From Oscheius sp. JU75 (taxonomy: Eukaryota > Nematoda > Chromadorea > Rhabditida > Rhabditidae), in assembly GCA_037178855.1 (NCBI GenBank), contig JASJZC010000001.1, positions 1,860,001 through 1,924,000 on the forward strand: 64,000 bases of DNA, written 5' to 3'. Positions 1-11,900 of the stretch are shown piece by piece. The notes below the pieces were generated by a model, which was not told the DNA's origin, did no database searches, and saw only the letters and a program-made list of their open reading frames with translations. Every line of letters begins with the position of its first letter. The stretch's first letter is position 1. A program made the translations under genes and the position numbers.

Positions 1-56
1 TCCATTCCTGGACAAATCCTTTTCCCTTATCAAAAATGAAGCAAATTAATCTTTAG

Positions 57-3000
57 GGAACTCTGTCAATTGCGGAGACGATGGGCTCAAACACCCAAAA
101 AGCCAAAGATCGGCGGATTTTCCTCTTTGAGCAGAGCGCTATCATCGCCGATCACATACCACCCAAGAAGGAGTTTGGAAATCCGACCTACATTTTCAAA
201 AATCAGATTATGGTAAGAAAGAGACTTTAAAGGACCTCAACTTTAAATCTTAGGTGAACAAAATGCAATTTCAAAAGAATGCAAACCCGGATGAGCCCCT
301 AAAGTTCATCATTGGAAGCACGGATCCGGCCCAGCCGAACTTCCTGGCCATTGCTCAGACCCAGGAAGAGAAGGACGAATGGGTGTTGAAACTCGAGGAC
401 ATGCTGGATCAACAGAAGAGGATGTTGGAACAGCTGGTGAACCCGAAAAAGTTTATGGGAGGAGGAGATGACATCACTGGAGGCCTCGGAGGCATGAATC
501 TGTGAGTCCATGTTTTGGGTGAAACGGAACGGGTGGGAATGATGGTGATAAATACAAGATTCGATACAGTATGGGTGAGACAACTGTGGCGTGAGCATGA
601 AGAGAATTTTACAAGTTAGCGAGACGGTACGTGTGAGACTGACTCATATGTTGTAAGTATTAGAAAAAGATCCAAGCTCGCTGAGACGGTATAGGAGTTA
701 CATTGGCTTGTATAAGAATCATCCCATTTTTCGAGACAGTATGGGTGACAAGGTGTCTTCTGTGCGTTTTTATGCGTTCCCATCTAGACCATACGCATGC
801 GGAAACTGATAGACTCTTCATCAGGACTTAGAATTCTTCTTATTCCATTGAAGCAGTACGGCAAAAACTTGCAATTTTCAGAGGAGGAAGCAAAGCCGCC
901 CCGTCTAGAAGCCCTGTGGCGGCGAAGGCCAGCCCAGTCAAAGCTGAATCCCCGAAAAAGGAGAAAAGTAAATTGTTCGGATTTGGCAAGAAGCCCTCGG
1001 CAAAGTCACCAACGTCACCGGTTAGTTCTTCCCCTTCTTCCTCATCCAGTCTTCAATTGACTGAGGTCTTGGCCCGACTTTAGAAAGAGGAGGAGAGAGT
1101 GGTAGCTAGGTTCTGCTTTGGCTTACTGTTCAAATGAGTACTGTCTTTTTGTCTCGATGTCTCTATCTCTCTATGTCACTCAGAACAAGACACAGCTACC
1201 TACCATCTCTCCCTCCCTTCTTAAAGTACTGTTTCTCACGTAATGCTTAAATTTGCAGTGATGTTGCTGTTCTGTGGCTGCTGCCTACCGCCTTCGCCTC
1301 CTAACCCGACCACAGTATAGATTCTCTAGTCTCCTCCTCGTTCGTCGCTCAGGCCCCCCTTCTCTAGGAATTTCCCTAAAACTTTATGAATTTTAAGATT
1401 TGTTCCCGGTGAAGATACCATAGTCAATGTACATTTCCAACCTTTCGCGCGCTGCAAATTTTGGTCCCCTACGGTTCTCTTTGCTCCCCCACAGACAGTT
1501 TTTAATTGTCTAGGATACCAGACACAGACCTGAATTATCTACCTACCTACTATATTTGGAGATATGCACGTATATTTATGTAGCCAGACCCCTAAAAAGA
1601 GTATATCGCACATAACAGTCACTCACTATCTCTCTCCCTCTCTCTCTCTCTTACCAGTTTAAAAACCCACAAGTATAAATGACAAGAGCATAATTCTCTT
1701 CAGTACCAATTCACCCCGTTGTTTGTCGTGTATATGTTATGTGATCTCCTTTCGATGGTTCATTGTCAAGAGAATAAAAGTTGCTGCTAGGAGCGAGTGC
1801 CTAACTGACTAATCAGAAAGACAGAGACATACGGATATAGAGACATAGAGGCACTGAGACAGAGAGACAGAGAGACTGGTAGATCAACCGACTGGTCAGT
1901 ATCAAGTAGTAGAAAAGAAAGTAGTACTGTTGGATAGAGACAGGGCGGAACTGCCGAAGAATGTTAGAGAGTCGACTCACCAAGCTCCATGAGAAAGTAG
2001 ACTACCTTGTCCAGGCTTTCTGTCGAACGGTAGCATTCCTCACGATGTTTCCATTGTGTTCCCTGATTGTCCTCGATCGGGATGCTTCTTTTGAATTCCA
2101 AATCATCTCCTTGTAATACATGCAATATTTGGTGGTTCTTGTCTCCCTGTCTCTCTTCTTGATCCCTAGGCAGAATCCTTCGTCTTCTTGTTCCATTTAA
2201 TTCCAGCTAGAACTCTTATTTGATCGTTGCAGATTGTCTTAGTGTTTTTCCTCTTCGTCGTCTTCTTTCAGATGAGTCCAGTTCAACTCTCCGCCTCGAC
2301 AACTCTGACGACTATGACTCTCTACTTATGGGACAAGTTGAATTGCCGAATTCGAGACAATCAAAAACCTTTCGTTTGACTTCTAGCAATTCGAAACAAC
2401 TTCTGTTGTTGAAAAGCTGCAGTAACTTCTAATTGGTCCCACTGTATCGTCTGCTGCTCGACAGTGTTCTTTTCCCGGGTAGTATTACTTTTTAAAACAG
2501 GATGTTGGGCAGATAGCAGAGAGAGACAGAGAGACAGGGAGGCAATAACAGAAACGGCTCTTGAAGTGATCTAACTACCGAACCATGACCTGGTTCAAAG
2601 CTTTTGTCTTCAGGAGAAGCTTCCAGCCGTGGCCAGCTGTCCCTTCCTCCCATTACAGAAAACGGACATTTCTCTATCCGAAGATGAAGAGGTCTCCTGA
2701 AATTCGCTGTCAACTCTGACTTTCCCATTATAGGTCAGCATCCTTAAGGTCGAGGGCAAAAGAGCAACGGTAGAGAAAAGTACAGGAGAACGAGGAACTG
2801 TCCCTGTCAACTTTCTGGGCCCTGGAGAGTTGAGGGGCAATTCTTTGGTGGAACAGATCGAGTACAGGAAACAGTGGCTGTCAGCTGTAGATGGAACGAA
2901 AGAGACCAAGAGAGCCATGTCTAGTCCACTGAGTTCGGGAAAGGTAGGTCACTCTCACTGCTGCAATCTTTAAGATTTCCATTGTGTCCAAGCCAGTCTG

Positions 3001-3831
3001 GAGTGATGGGCGACCAGAGTTTGTCAATGGCATCTCTGACCTCAGAGTCAGAGAAGGAGACAGAGTCGAGTTGTCTCCTCTCATCCTCTCTTCCGTCCCG
3101 TACTCTCTCATCTGGAGAGGACCAGCCCTGGAGGCTGGTCGAGCCACAGTAGAGACAGAGAGAGCTCACAGCCGTCTCATCATTCAGACAGTAACGGTTC
3201 CCGATGCTGGACCGTACTCTGTGGTGGCGGAAAATGAGTTTGGAGTCACTTCTCAAGTTGCGTTGATTACTGTGACAGGGAAGCCAGGTAGGGGCAGAGA
3301 GACAGAGATACAGTGACACTTCAGCTGCACCACCCAACCTTCGTGTTCGTCGGACTGGCGCCTTTTCCCTAAGACTAGACTGGGACAGATCGATCAGTTC
3401 TGGAGTGAGATACGCCATCGAGTGTCGAAGAGAAGGTAGTCACTGTCACTGAGCAACTACTATAATGTTCAGATCTAAACTCTTTCTGGTGCCCTGCCTC
3501 GTCTCTGAAGGAGACACGGGTTCAGATCAGGGGATTCTATCCCTCTATGTACCATATAAGAGTTTTCGCCTACAATGCTGCCTTTCGAAGTCAACCGTCT
3601 AACGAGGTCACAATGAACTTTGGAATCCCGTACTTGGTGAGTGAGGTGAGACAGAGACAGATAGACAGACAGTGAGACAAAGAAGCAGAGAGACAGAAAC
3701 AGAGGAACTGAGAGACTGAGAGTCAAAGAGACCAAAAAACAGAGAGTCACTGACCCTCTTATTTTCAGGAAGATACAACTGATGACTCTCAAGACGACCG
3801 CACTCCCTTCTCCCGAAGTGAATCAATCTAA
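57..3831 (+). CDS. Trio/UNC-73-like RhoGEF, C-terminal part (5' end outside window)
   Basis: 3' part of a Rho guanine-nucleotide exchange factor of the Trio/Kalirin/UNC-73 family, which activates Rac/Rho in axon guidance and cell migration. Exons: 57-212 and 254-501 (end of the second PH domain: RRIFLFEQSAII, PTYIFKNQIM, helix EEKDEWVLKLEDML), 882 onward (Ser/Lys-rich linker KSKLFGFGKK), probably 2272-2336 (acidic, DNSDDYDSLLMGQ), 2614-2691 and 2734-2943 (SH3 split by a 42-nt intron: SEDEE/VSILKVEG, GTVPVNFL), 2993-3287 (I-set Ig, DAGPYSVVAENEFG), 3325-3435 and 3473-3636 (FN3, YHIRVFAYNAAFRSQPSNEV), 3769-3831 (acidic tail, stop). Phases close from 2614 to the stop. How the 882 exon joins 2272 is uncertain; a phase-1 donor inside it (GTAAAT after GAGAAAA) would fit. 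Read directly from 882 the frame stops at 1083, so a short PH-only end is also possible. PH-SH3-Ig-FN3 order matches the family; no kinase domain follows. Convergent with the NETO-like gene. Confidence 0.85.
882..1083 (+). CDS. Alternative terminal exon of the Trio-like gene
   Basis: Entered in phase 2 from donor 501/502 (GTGAGT), this exon stays open to TAG at 1081-1083 and encodes a basic, proline/serine-rich tail ending SLQLTEVLARL. It lets the PH-containing product end here, without SH3, Ig and FN3. An AATAAA about 690 nt downstream fits a separate 3' end. The stop and frame are seen; use of this end is inferred. Confidence 0.55.
1773..1778 (+). terminator. Poly(A) signal AATAAA, possible short Trio 3' end
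   Basis: AATAAA follows a long pyrimidine-rich stretch after the stop at 1083. No other gene on this strand needs it. It would terminate the short isoform. The 1084-1770 stretch holds nothing else I recognise. Confidence 0.4.
1984..2440. repeat. Dispersed repeat copy A (inverted partner in NETO intron)
   Basis: Several blocks reappear in reverse complement at 6110-6550: the block around 2015-2070 (GAACACAATGGAAACAT on the minus strand), the block around 2230-2270 before the candidate exon at 2272, and the block around 2378-2420 (GACTTCTAGCAATTCGAAAC). Order and spacing are kept, so this is one diverged unit. The candidate Trio exon 2272-2336 lies inside it. Confidence 0.65.
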
Positions 3832-4132
3832 CAGCTGGCTCATTAAATTTTATACGCGTAAAGGAGTAGTATTTGAGAATATAGTCATATCTATCTGAGA
3901 GTAGAGACGGAGAGTGTATCTATGGGTAGTTGAGAGGAAGAAAAAGGAAAAGATATGAGAGTCATTCAGGCTAGGAGTCACTCTCTGTCAGACAGAATGA
4001 CCCTGGCCTGAATCAACTCGAATTCATATTTGGGCACAACAGTACAGAGACAGTAAGCAGAACAAGAATCTAGAAGGCACTTGTGATATGGTACGGATGT
4101 GAGTCGGCCAGTTACAGCTGACTCTCTAATTG

Positions 4133-6959
4133 TCACCTCGGGGATGCACGGTGCTGAAGACGAGGATTTGGGTGGAGAAGGGTCGTTTGGTGTTTTCCAT
4201 TCTGCTGGATTCTCGACTCCTGGATCAGGTAACGTAGTCTGCGACGTTTTCTCCACTGATCACAGCAGATACAGATTATGATGAGGAGGAGAATGGATGC
4301 CAGACCGATGGCAGAGGCTAGGACGATCTCGCGAGAATAGCCTGAAAAATGCGTTGAGCAATTTATGGAATGTTTGGTCTATCCAAAAGAGAGTCGTTCC
4401 AGTTGTGGTACCGGTACTATAGTTCAAGGGAGAGACAAGCCCTCTTGGACACTGTCCATGTAAGAGAATAGTGAGAGCCAGCTTACGGTACTGGTACTGT
4501 AAGAGCAAATCAGCATGGTTTCGGAATATGGTAATACTCAGTAGGAGGGTCATGTCCACCAGTTATGGTACTGTTACTGTATGATAGTTTGGTGAGTCAA
4601 CCTCTGTCTCCATCTCTCTCAGTCTCCCTGTGTAACTAAGCTCGTTACGGTGCTGGTACTGTAAGAACCTCCGATACCATCACGTTGAAAGAGTCGATCT
4701 AGTTATGAGCCAAGTAAGATATGAGATCAGCAGTATTAGAGAAGGTACACACAAACATCGTATTAGTTGTAGAGGGCCAACTTGATGTTTGCGGGGAACT
4801 CTAGTATGGATCAGATGAGTCAACCTAAGAAGGATACTGATACAGTAGGGGGAGGAGGAAAGTGGCGCAAATAGGTAGAGACGAACTCACAATGCTGCTC
4901 GTCGCTGTAGTCTCCCTCCACGCAGTTGTTGATGCCATTACAGACGAGCGATGAGTGGATGCAGAGCTGGGTTCTGGATGGACAGACCCCCTGCCCCTGG
5001 TCAATGCAGAGATGACCGCCTTTGCACACGAACTGGTCACACTTCTCTATTGCAATGACATCGGTGGAGGTGGCTGGATCTCCGACAAGAGCTTCCACAG
5101 CAGTCCAGACCACTTTGAAGCCAACTCTTTCTTTCATGGCTATTGGAGGACGATCCGTGGTTGTGAACCTGGAATTGATAGCTTAATCACTGTCATTGTC
5201 ACCTACCGTATCAGTAGTCGATTTCCCGAAGACAGATACGTCCTCATTCCCTCCTCCGCATAGTACTGCTGATTTCCGCAGAATCTCGCTTCAGACCCGT
5301 CTCCAAAAAGTTCCTTCTTCTCCCCCACATCTTCGTGCTTATACCCGTCAACGATAGACAGCTGTGCTCGTTCGCACTCGGCTATGGTTCCAGCCAAGTT
5401 CAGATGCACAAGTCGGACATAGATTCTCTGTCTTGGCTCCACTCTGATCAGCCAGTTACAGGAAGCATTTCTTGGGTAGATTGTAGGGAAGCCGGGTGAC
5501 ACGACCTCTCCTGTCAGCTCTCCTGGACGAGATCTGCCGCCACAGGACCCAACTATAGCGACTTCGTCCGATGCCATGGACGATTTAGGTTCCCGGATGG
5601 CAGCTGAAAATGAAATAGTTTGTAGGCTTACACTCGGTTATGAGAGTTCTCATATCAGAGTGTGGGTTCTTTTACAGTGACAGGAGAGTGGACAAAAGTA
5701 GAATGACTGAGTGCAAGCTTTTGAAAGTACTGACAGAGTAACAGTGATACAGAGAGACTGAGAGAGAAAAAGACAGAGAATAAACATAGCCTACCTTCAG
5801 ACAAGATGTCGTATTGCAGTCTGAAGCCCCGGTTCGCTCCTCCAGCCACTCCGGCCACAAACTGGATTCGAAGTCCTGGCTGCATTGTCTCCAACTTCTT
5901 TGGCATCGCTCTGCCGCACATTCTCGGTCCGACATGCTCTTTTCCCTGAATTCTGATAGTGAAACGCAGAGATTCTGTGTATCTGTCTCTGTTTTTCTGT
6001 CTCTCTATTGTCAGCCCCTGTCAGCTACCCATAACTCTGGGAGCCATCTCCAGTAAAACTATCCGGAAGAGAAACGAGAGCACCGTCGAAGCAGACGATA
6101 CCAAGTGACTATTTAGAAAATACTGTAGCTTTCAACAAAAAACTGAAGTTGTTTCGAATTGCTAGAAGTCAAAGGAAAAGTTTTTAATTGCTTTGAACAT
6201 TTCAAGTCTATCCCTGAAGTAGACCCACAGTCATTTGCGACGTCGCCGAAGATGGTTAGTAGATCTCGAGCTTTCGGTAGAAGACGAAGACAAGAAAAAG
6301 CCACCAAGACAATCAACACCGACTGCAGAAGACAGGAGACTGAAGTCTGCTTTGAAGTCAAGAGAGTCTACGGTGTCGTAGCCCCTAAACCGTGTGGGAA
6401 GGTCAAGGAGACACTCTGGAGTAGCAGGTCCATGACGTGCAGTCTGGCACGAGGACTATCAACGAACACAATGGAAACATTGTGAGTAACGCTACCGTTC
6501 GATGGAAAGTCTGGACAAGGTGGCCTACATCGTCATGTACTTGGTAAGTCTATCCTCTAACTTTCTATGGCTGTTCTTCCCTGTCCTTCTCTAACAGCAC
6601 TCCATTTCTTTTCCACTCTTTGACTCTGAGCAGTCGGTAGATCTCTCTATCTTTCTCTCTCTCTCTGTACTTACCTGTCTGTCGACCACCACGATGACCA
6701 CATAAGCATCCAGGCATTGTCCTGTTTCCGGATGAGGTTCGGCCAGATCAAAGGTCAAAAAGGTTATATGTAGGACGTTGGAGACGACTGAGCTGATATT
6801 ATAGACACAGTTCGTCCCAGCTGGGTAAGATGTCGGGAAATGTGGTGACTCAAGTAGAGCTGAGATCGGAGAACTGGAGAAGATGTTACGGGCGCAGTCG
6901 GAGGCTGACGACTGGTGGTAGAGTGCCGCCGCCAGCAGCCCAAACCACACGCAGCGCAT
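4133..6959 (-). CDS. NETO-like CUB-CUB-LDLa single-pass membrane protein
   Basis: Complete 439-aa gene. Exons on the minus strand: 6959-6675, 5945-5795, 5603-5207, 5168-4891, 4341-4133; all phases close. Signal peptide MRCVWFGLLAAALYHQSSAS, then CUB1 (SSPISALLESPHFPTSYPAG to GFRLQYDILSE) and CUB2 (CGGRSRPGELTGEVVSPGFP to RVGFKVVWTA). Next comes an LDL-receptor class A module with six cysteines (CDQFVCKGGHLC to NCVEGDYSDEQHC) whose last Cys is made by the 4891/4341 splice. A 20-residue membrane segment (VLASAIGLASILLLIIICIC) and a short basic tail (WRKRRRLRYL) end at TGA 4135-4133. This is the neuropilin/tolloid-like (NETO, worm SOL-2) architecture: auxiliary proteins that bind ionotropic glutamate receptors and control clustering and gating. 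The start is the first Met of the signal-peptide exon. Intron 1 (5946-6674) carries a repeat copy shared with the Trio gene. Confidence 0.85.
4390..4665. repeat. About 80-bp tandem repeat, four degenerate units, in NETO intron 4
   Basis: A motif of the form GTTAYGGTACTGGTACTGTAAG recurs near 4397, 4484, 4559 and 4640, spaced about 75-87 nt, with similar but not identical sequence between. It lies in intron 4342-4890. Units are diverged; function unknown. Confidence 0.6.
6110..6550. repeat. Dispersed repeat copy B in NETO intron 1
   Basis: Reverse-complement counterpart of 1984-2440, with the same three blocks in mirrored order. In this copy the stretch matching the Trio exon 2272-2336 is degraded, so it is not an exon here. 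Confidence 0.65.
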
Positions 6960-7085
6960 CAGACATCGGATGGCCGAAGATGGGGGTCTGCAAAAGAGTA
7001 GAAAAAATTGGTCAGGAATGAGACAGAAAGTTTGAAGAAAAGGTTCCAGAGACAGAGACAGTAAAATAGAGAAACAGGGAGACAC

Positions 7086-8281
7086 AGAGAGAGGGAGAGA
7101 GGCAGTAACAATATCTCTCTCAGAAGATCAGCTTTGTGGGATTCCTATGGAAAAGGTCGATATAAACAAACAGATGAAGGCATCTGCACGATGGGAGCTT
7201 AGTTTAGCAACATGGCGAAGATAGAATCTTCCTCCGACAAACTGAATCGACGGAGTGCGGACGGGGATAATTCTGTTTTTCCGAAAGTACTCTGTGCTGT
7301 TTCGGCAGGCCATGGGGCTCCGAAACTTGCCTTCGGGCAAGGATATGCTAATCGCTAACAACGAGTCTTAAATCTCTACTGTTTTAGACTAGCAGGCGAC
7401 GGGAAGACAACAAAAGACAGCTGTCTTTCGAAGGGGAAGAGGGACACAAAAACAAACATTATTCAATGGATGAGCTATGAGAGTAGTTTTGAGAGGGTGA
7501 GGGAGCCTGGAAGAAAAGACAGGCGGTAGTCATGGGTACATTAAGGGAGAAGGGGATTGAAGACAGAGACAGGGATTGGAAGAGACGAAAACAGAGACAG
7601 TGAGTATGGATGGTATGGAGAGCAGGGAGAAAGTGATGGAGAGTAGCTGGTGAAGAGACGGGAACAGAAAATATCATGGTAGTAGGTAGGGCAGACAGAG
7701 ATAATAAGAGGTAGAAACAGAGACAGAGTAGAGAATTGGGAGACTGACTAGAAACAAGGATGTAAACAATGATAGATGTTGGGACAGGAAAGGATCGGAT
7801 ACCGAGGGTCAGACACAAAGTCATGGAAAGAGAGACAGTAGCAGACACGCAAGGAGGACAAGGGCAGAGAGTCAGTGACCAGTTATTGGAAAGACACTGA
7901 AAATAAGAGACAATATGGCCGATGACGACAGAGCAGAAAAGGATACATAGTAAGAAAGAGAGACAGAGACTAGGATATCAAACTCATTATAATTGAAAGG
8001 TTTTTTGACCAAAGGATGACCAAGGTCTCTCAAGTCTGCAAACTCAATTCTTCGGTCCAAAGGTTAATTGGTTCTTTCGTTTTGGTGGTGGCACGCCCAC
8101 TCAAATGATGGAACACCTAACTATATTTCTCACTATAAGATAAATCCAATGGTAGGAACGATCATCTACAGGTATTCCACAGACTGCTTCTTTTCCAAGC
8201 GAGAGTACGTAGCAGTGTGTTGAGGCATGATAAAATGTATTTTCCGGGGCAACAAATGAAAAAAAAAACCTTCTAAAGGTA
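7086..8281. other. No recognisable gene: spacer upstream of NETO
   Basis: About 1.2 kb with purine-rich GACAGAGA-type tracts (7030-7100, 7560-7960) and short open frames on both strands without domains, good codon structure or matching splice sites. It probably includes the NETO 5' flank. Confidence 0.4.
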
Positions 8282-8282
8282 T

Positions 8283-8358
8283 TTTTAAGGATTTATGAAC
8301 CCCAAAGCGGTGTCGTCTCTGTGGGAGTCGGAGCGCTAACCGACTGAGCTATAAGGGC
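8283..8358 (-). pseudogene. tRNA-like remnant
   Basis: On the minus strand the sequence opens like a tRNA 5' half (GCCCTTATAGCTCAGTCGG, a good A-box) and later has a T-arm-like GGGGTTCATAAATCC. The anticodon stem does not pair properly and the acceptor 3' side (TCCTTAA) does not match GCCCTTA. It is a decayed tRNA or a SINE segment; a dispersed repeat adjoins it at 8386. Confidence 0.45.
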
Positions 8359-8385
8359 AAAAGCAGCGCTTCCCCGAGACACATC

Positions 8386-8552
8386 AGTTTCGATAAGCAG
8401 CAGCAATAAAGATAAGCGGCAAGCAGTATATTTTCGCTTTAATGAGACAATAGGGACGAGAACATAGCACCATGAAAACCAGTCAAAAAGATCTATTATA
8501 CCAGCCACTCTCTCCCAGACCCTCTTTCTGTCCCATATATCCCTAAAGAGAG
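8386..8552. repeat. Dispersed repeat, copy 1 (inverted partner at 11028)
   Basis: Its reverse complement matches 11028-11178 over about 150 bp, including a long near-identical core around GTCCCTATTGTCTCATTAAA. A tRNA-like remnant lies next to this copy, so a SINE-like origin is possible. Confidence 0.7.
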
Positions 8553-8911
8553 AGAGAGAAAAAGAAGAATGCTTGTGTGGTCCAGACAAGAGTGTGAGAG
8601 AGAAAGAGGTGAATCGATGTGTGTTCGTCTCTTTTGGACCCCTCTCTCTCTCTCCTCGCATCCACACGGAGGGAGGCCCGGAGGCCAAATTGGAAGAGTC
8701 CTGCGGCCTCGGGGCCCCTAGCCTCATCATCCCTGGCCCCAAATTGGAAAATGGCCTTCTTCCCCCCTCTCTCTCCGCAGCATCTCGAGGGAGCTCTCTG
8801 TAACTGAATAGAGCCGCAGGAAGTCATTTCTCAACTTTATTCAGGGAACAATTCAAATTCAACAATAACGATAATTTTGGGCGGGAAAACAAGATAACAA
8901 CAATAACAAAC

Positions 8912-11900
8912 TTATTGAGTCTGGAACTTTTTCAGCTTGAAAGGAGCGGCTTCGGGAGCTGGTTGCTGAAGACTGCTGACAAAGAGACGAGAGGACGAGC
9001 GGAACTGACAGGAAAAATGGTGGACCGTAGGGTGGATGGGCTGGTAGGAGTCCAGAGAGTCGACGTGGTCCCGCTTCTGAAAAAGAGGCATTTGATGAGG
9101 AACGGGAAGGTCGAGGGATTTAGGGTCAGACAGATTCGATCAATTGTGACTGGTGTTCAGCGCTTAAAATAGAAGAGACTGCCGCTCTTAACAGCTCTAG
9201 TAGAAGCCCAGGGTTACGTAAGTGGATACGCAATTGCATATATGCATTTTTCGGATTGAAGATGACAATTGTCCTGTAAAATTGTGAGGCAGACGGGCTA
9301 CTACTTTGTAGAACATCGGAAGACTCGAAAATGCCATCTTTACCCCTAAAAACTCACTGACAGCATTTGCTCAATCTAATGATTTTGGGCTACGGTAACC
9401 AATTAGGTCCGCAGAGATTACGATATTTTGACACAATGGATATATTTGCTTAAACTGTGAAAGGATCGATTAGATAGTGATACAGAGTTTCTCAGATCCG
9501 CTCAGTCACACAAAAACATGCTTTTCTACCTTACAAAACTGTTATTTAGTGTAGGACAAAAAGAGCCGAACCAACCTTATTTATGATGACCATCTGTCCA
9601 TCCTGCCCTAGAACCAGGATCCTGCTACCCGGTCCAGCTGAGATGCTAATCGGTCGAACAGTGGGATTGTTAAAGAGTACGGCCGACGAGATACTGCGCT
9701 GCACAGCTCCTCCAGCTGCTGGGAACTGCAATTTTTTAGGTTAAAAATGGCGGGAAACGCTCAAAACCTCATAAAGAATCTTCTTCGTCTTGTCGGGGAT
9801 CTCGAATCCTGCTGCGGCAGTCAGGATGAGCAGGCTGTCGGCGTCGGTGAAGGCCAAGTCGATGGGCAGATCGACACGAAGGGGGCGCGATTCACCCTGT
9901 TTTAGATCGATTACAAAGACCTCGAGACGACTGGTGATCACGGCGGCGTAGCGTTCACACGTGGAGACGGCCAGTTGAGTTACGAGACCGCAGCCGGCTG
10001 AAAATAGGACATAATTTAGTTAAGAGTTCGTGTCGTATAAAGGTATCTATTATCATGTTTTCTAGCATTTCCTGGTACGTTTTCTCCGCTTCTACTGTCT
10101 AAAAATTTACTGGCACGTGCGGGCATTCACACTGATTTTAAGCTAACATTTCGCAGTGTTTCCCAATTTATAGATCGCAATATGTTTACCTATTACGTTC
10201 CACTTCCCAGCTTCCAGGGTAGAAAATCTTTTTTTCCCTTTTCCCAATTCTCCACTGCGTCCTGCTAACATTTTGCTCGATCCCTTCCCCAATAGGTTCG
10301 CAATAATAGTCACTCGACCCATTCACGAAATGGCCCCATAAGTCCCCGGATTCTACGAACCAGAGTTCTAATTACTAATCCTCAGTTATCGTATTTTCTT
10401 CGGAAGATGCCGGAATTTCCGGTCAAGAAAACCTCGGATACCTTCAGGACGCCACAGGCTGCTCTTCCGTCCGTCTCTAGCATCAGGTCCCGTCAATCAA
10501 CACTCGTTAGGGGCTTCAGTGTCTCGTTCCGAGTAACTCTTCATACTGTCGGAGTCCTTTCCGAGCAATCCGCCTCGGCAACGCTCTCTCCTCCGACTGT
10601 CTTAGAGCCGAACCGAGACGTCCAACCAGGTGAGGCTAAACTTTGCAAAGAATCGCCGTCGTCTTCCAGCTGTCCGCTAACCTTTTGTATCTTTTTTTTT
10701 AATACTTCTCCCCCATATTCAATGACGCTGCCATATAACTACCTTTTGAAGCCAAAAATCTGGTTTTTTTCCAACTTTTTATTGATTTCTATCATTCTCA
10801 AAATTAAGCTTTTTTCCACCCTATTTCAGTATAAGAACTTCATGATTTGGTCTCTTAATCTACTGCCCAATAAAGTTCCAAAAATCTCTAAATTCTCACC
10901 CAATTTCCCACCTCTTTCCGCAAGATTTTACATCAACCTGCAGCCCATTCCTGTATTAATTTATACACCATTTTCGATCCACCTCTTTCTCTCTCTCTCA
11001 CAATCTTATCTGCATTCTTCTTTCTTTAGGGGATATAAGGGACAGAGAGAGGGGCTGGTATAATAGGTCTTTCTGACTGGTTTTCATGGTGCTATGTTCT
11101 CGTCCCTATTGTCTCATTAAAGCGAAAATATACTGCTTGCCGCTTATCTCTGTTGCTGCTGCTTATCGAAGCAGATGTTCTTGCCCCCCTTTCCCCTTCA
11201 ATTTTCTGCTAAAATTTTACTCAACTTTAAGCCAATTTCCCGTCTCTTCCACCAAAAATTACACAATTTAGAGATGCTAGACTGGGAGATCGAGGATCAG
11301 AAGCTCTTTCTACTCTTCCTGATCGAAAGGAACAGGCCATTCCCTCCGAATGATGAAAATTCCGCGAACATGGACTTCAATAAGGACGTCTACACAATTA
11401 TGGGAACGGGACAAAATGTACCGAACAAGACAAAGGACAACATTGGTAACCTGTACCAGAATTTGAAGGTAAGTAAGAAACAAGTGTAGATACAAGATGG
11501 ACTTTTTAGAAGAAAAAGGAGCCCGAATGGATAGCTCTCTACCCTCAATATCGTCAATTTTTCAACCGCGTTGTGGAAATCTACGTCGATGACGATGACG
11601 AAGACGAAGAGAACCAAGGTAAGCTAAGGAATCTATGCATATGTAAAGGACTACAAATTTGAGAACAAAACAGCTTCGAGCTCCCTCCTCACTGGCTCAA
11701 AGAGAAAAATATTCTTCTCGAAGCTTCCAGAAAACGGCATAAGGAATGGCGGGCTGAAAAGAGACATCCAAAGAGTTCCGGAGCAAGAGTCTCTCTGGAG
11801 GGTCTGAAGCGAAAGTTGGATAAGTCGACTGGAGCAGTAGAGTCACCGCGACAGAGACAGAGAGACAGTCCTGCGGAGAAATCTGTTGCTTTCCATCCAA

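Noticed and set aside
9546-9941. A separate small gene distinct from UTP4 at 9.5-9.9 kb
   Set aside because: Its phases and sequence continue the UTP4 WD40 region (exons 8 and 9), so it belongs to the same gene across the long intron.
10407-11063. 218-aa plus-strand open frame upstream of nested gene 1
   Set aside because: Second half is AT-rich, hydrophobic and lies over intron-like sequence and a dispersed repeat; no domain or splice partner.
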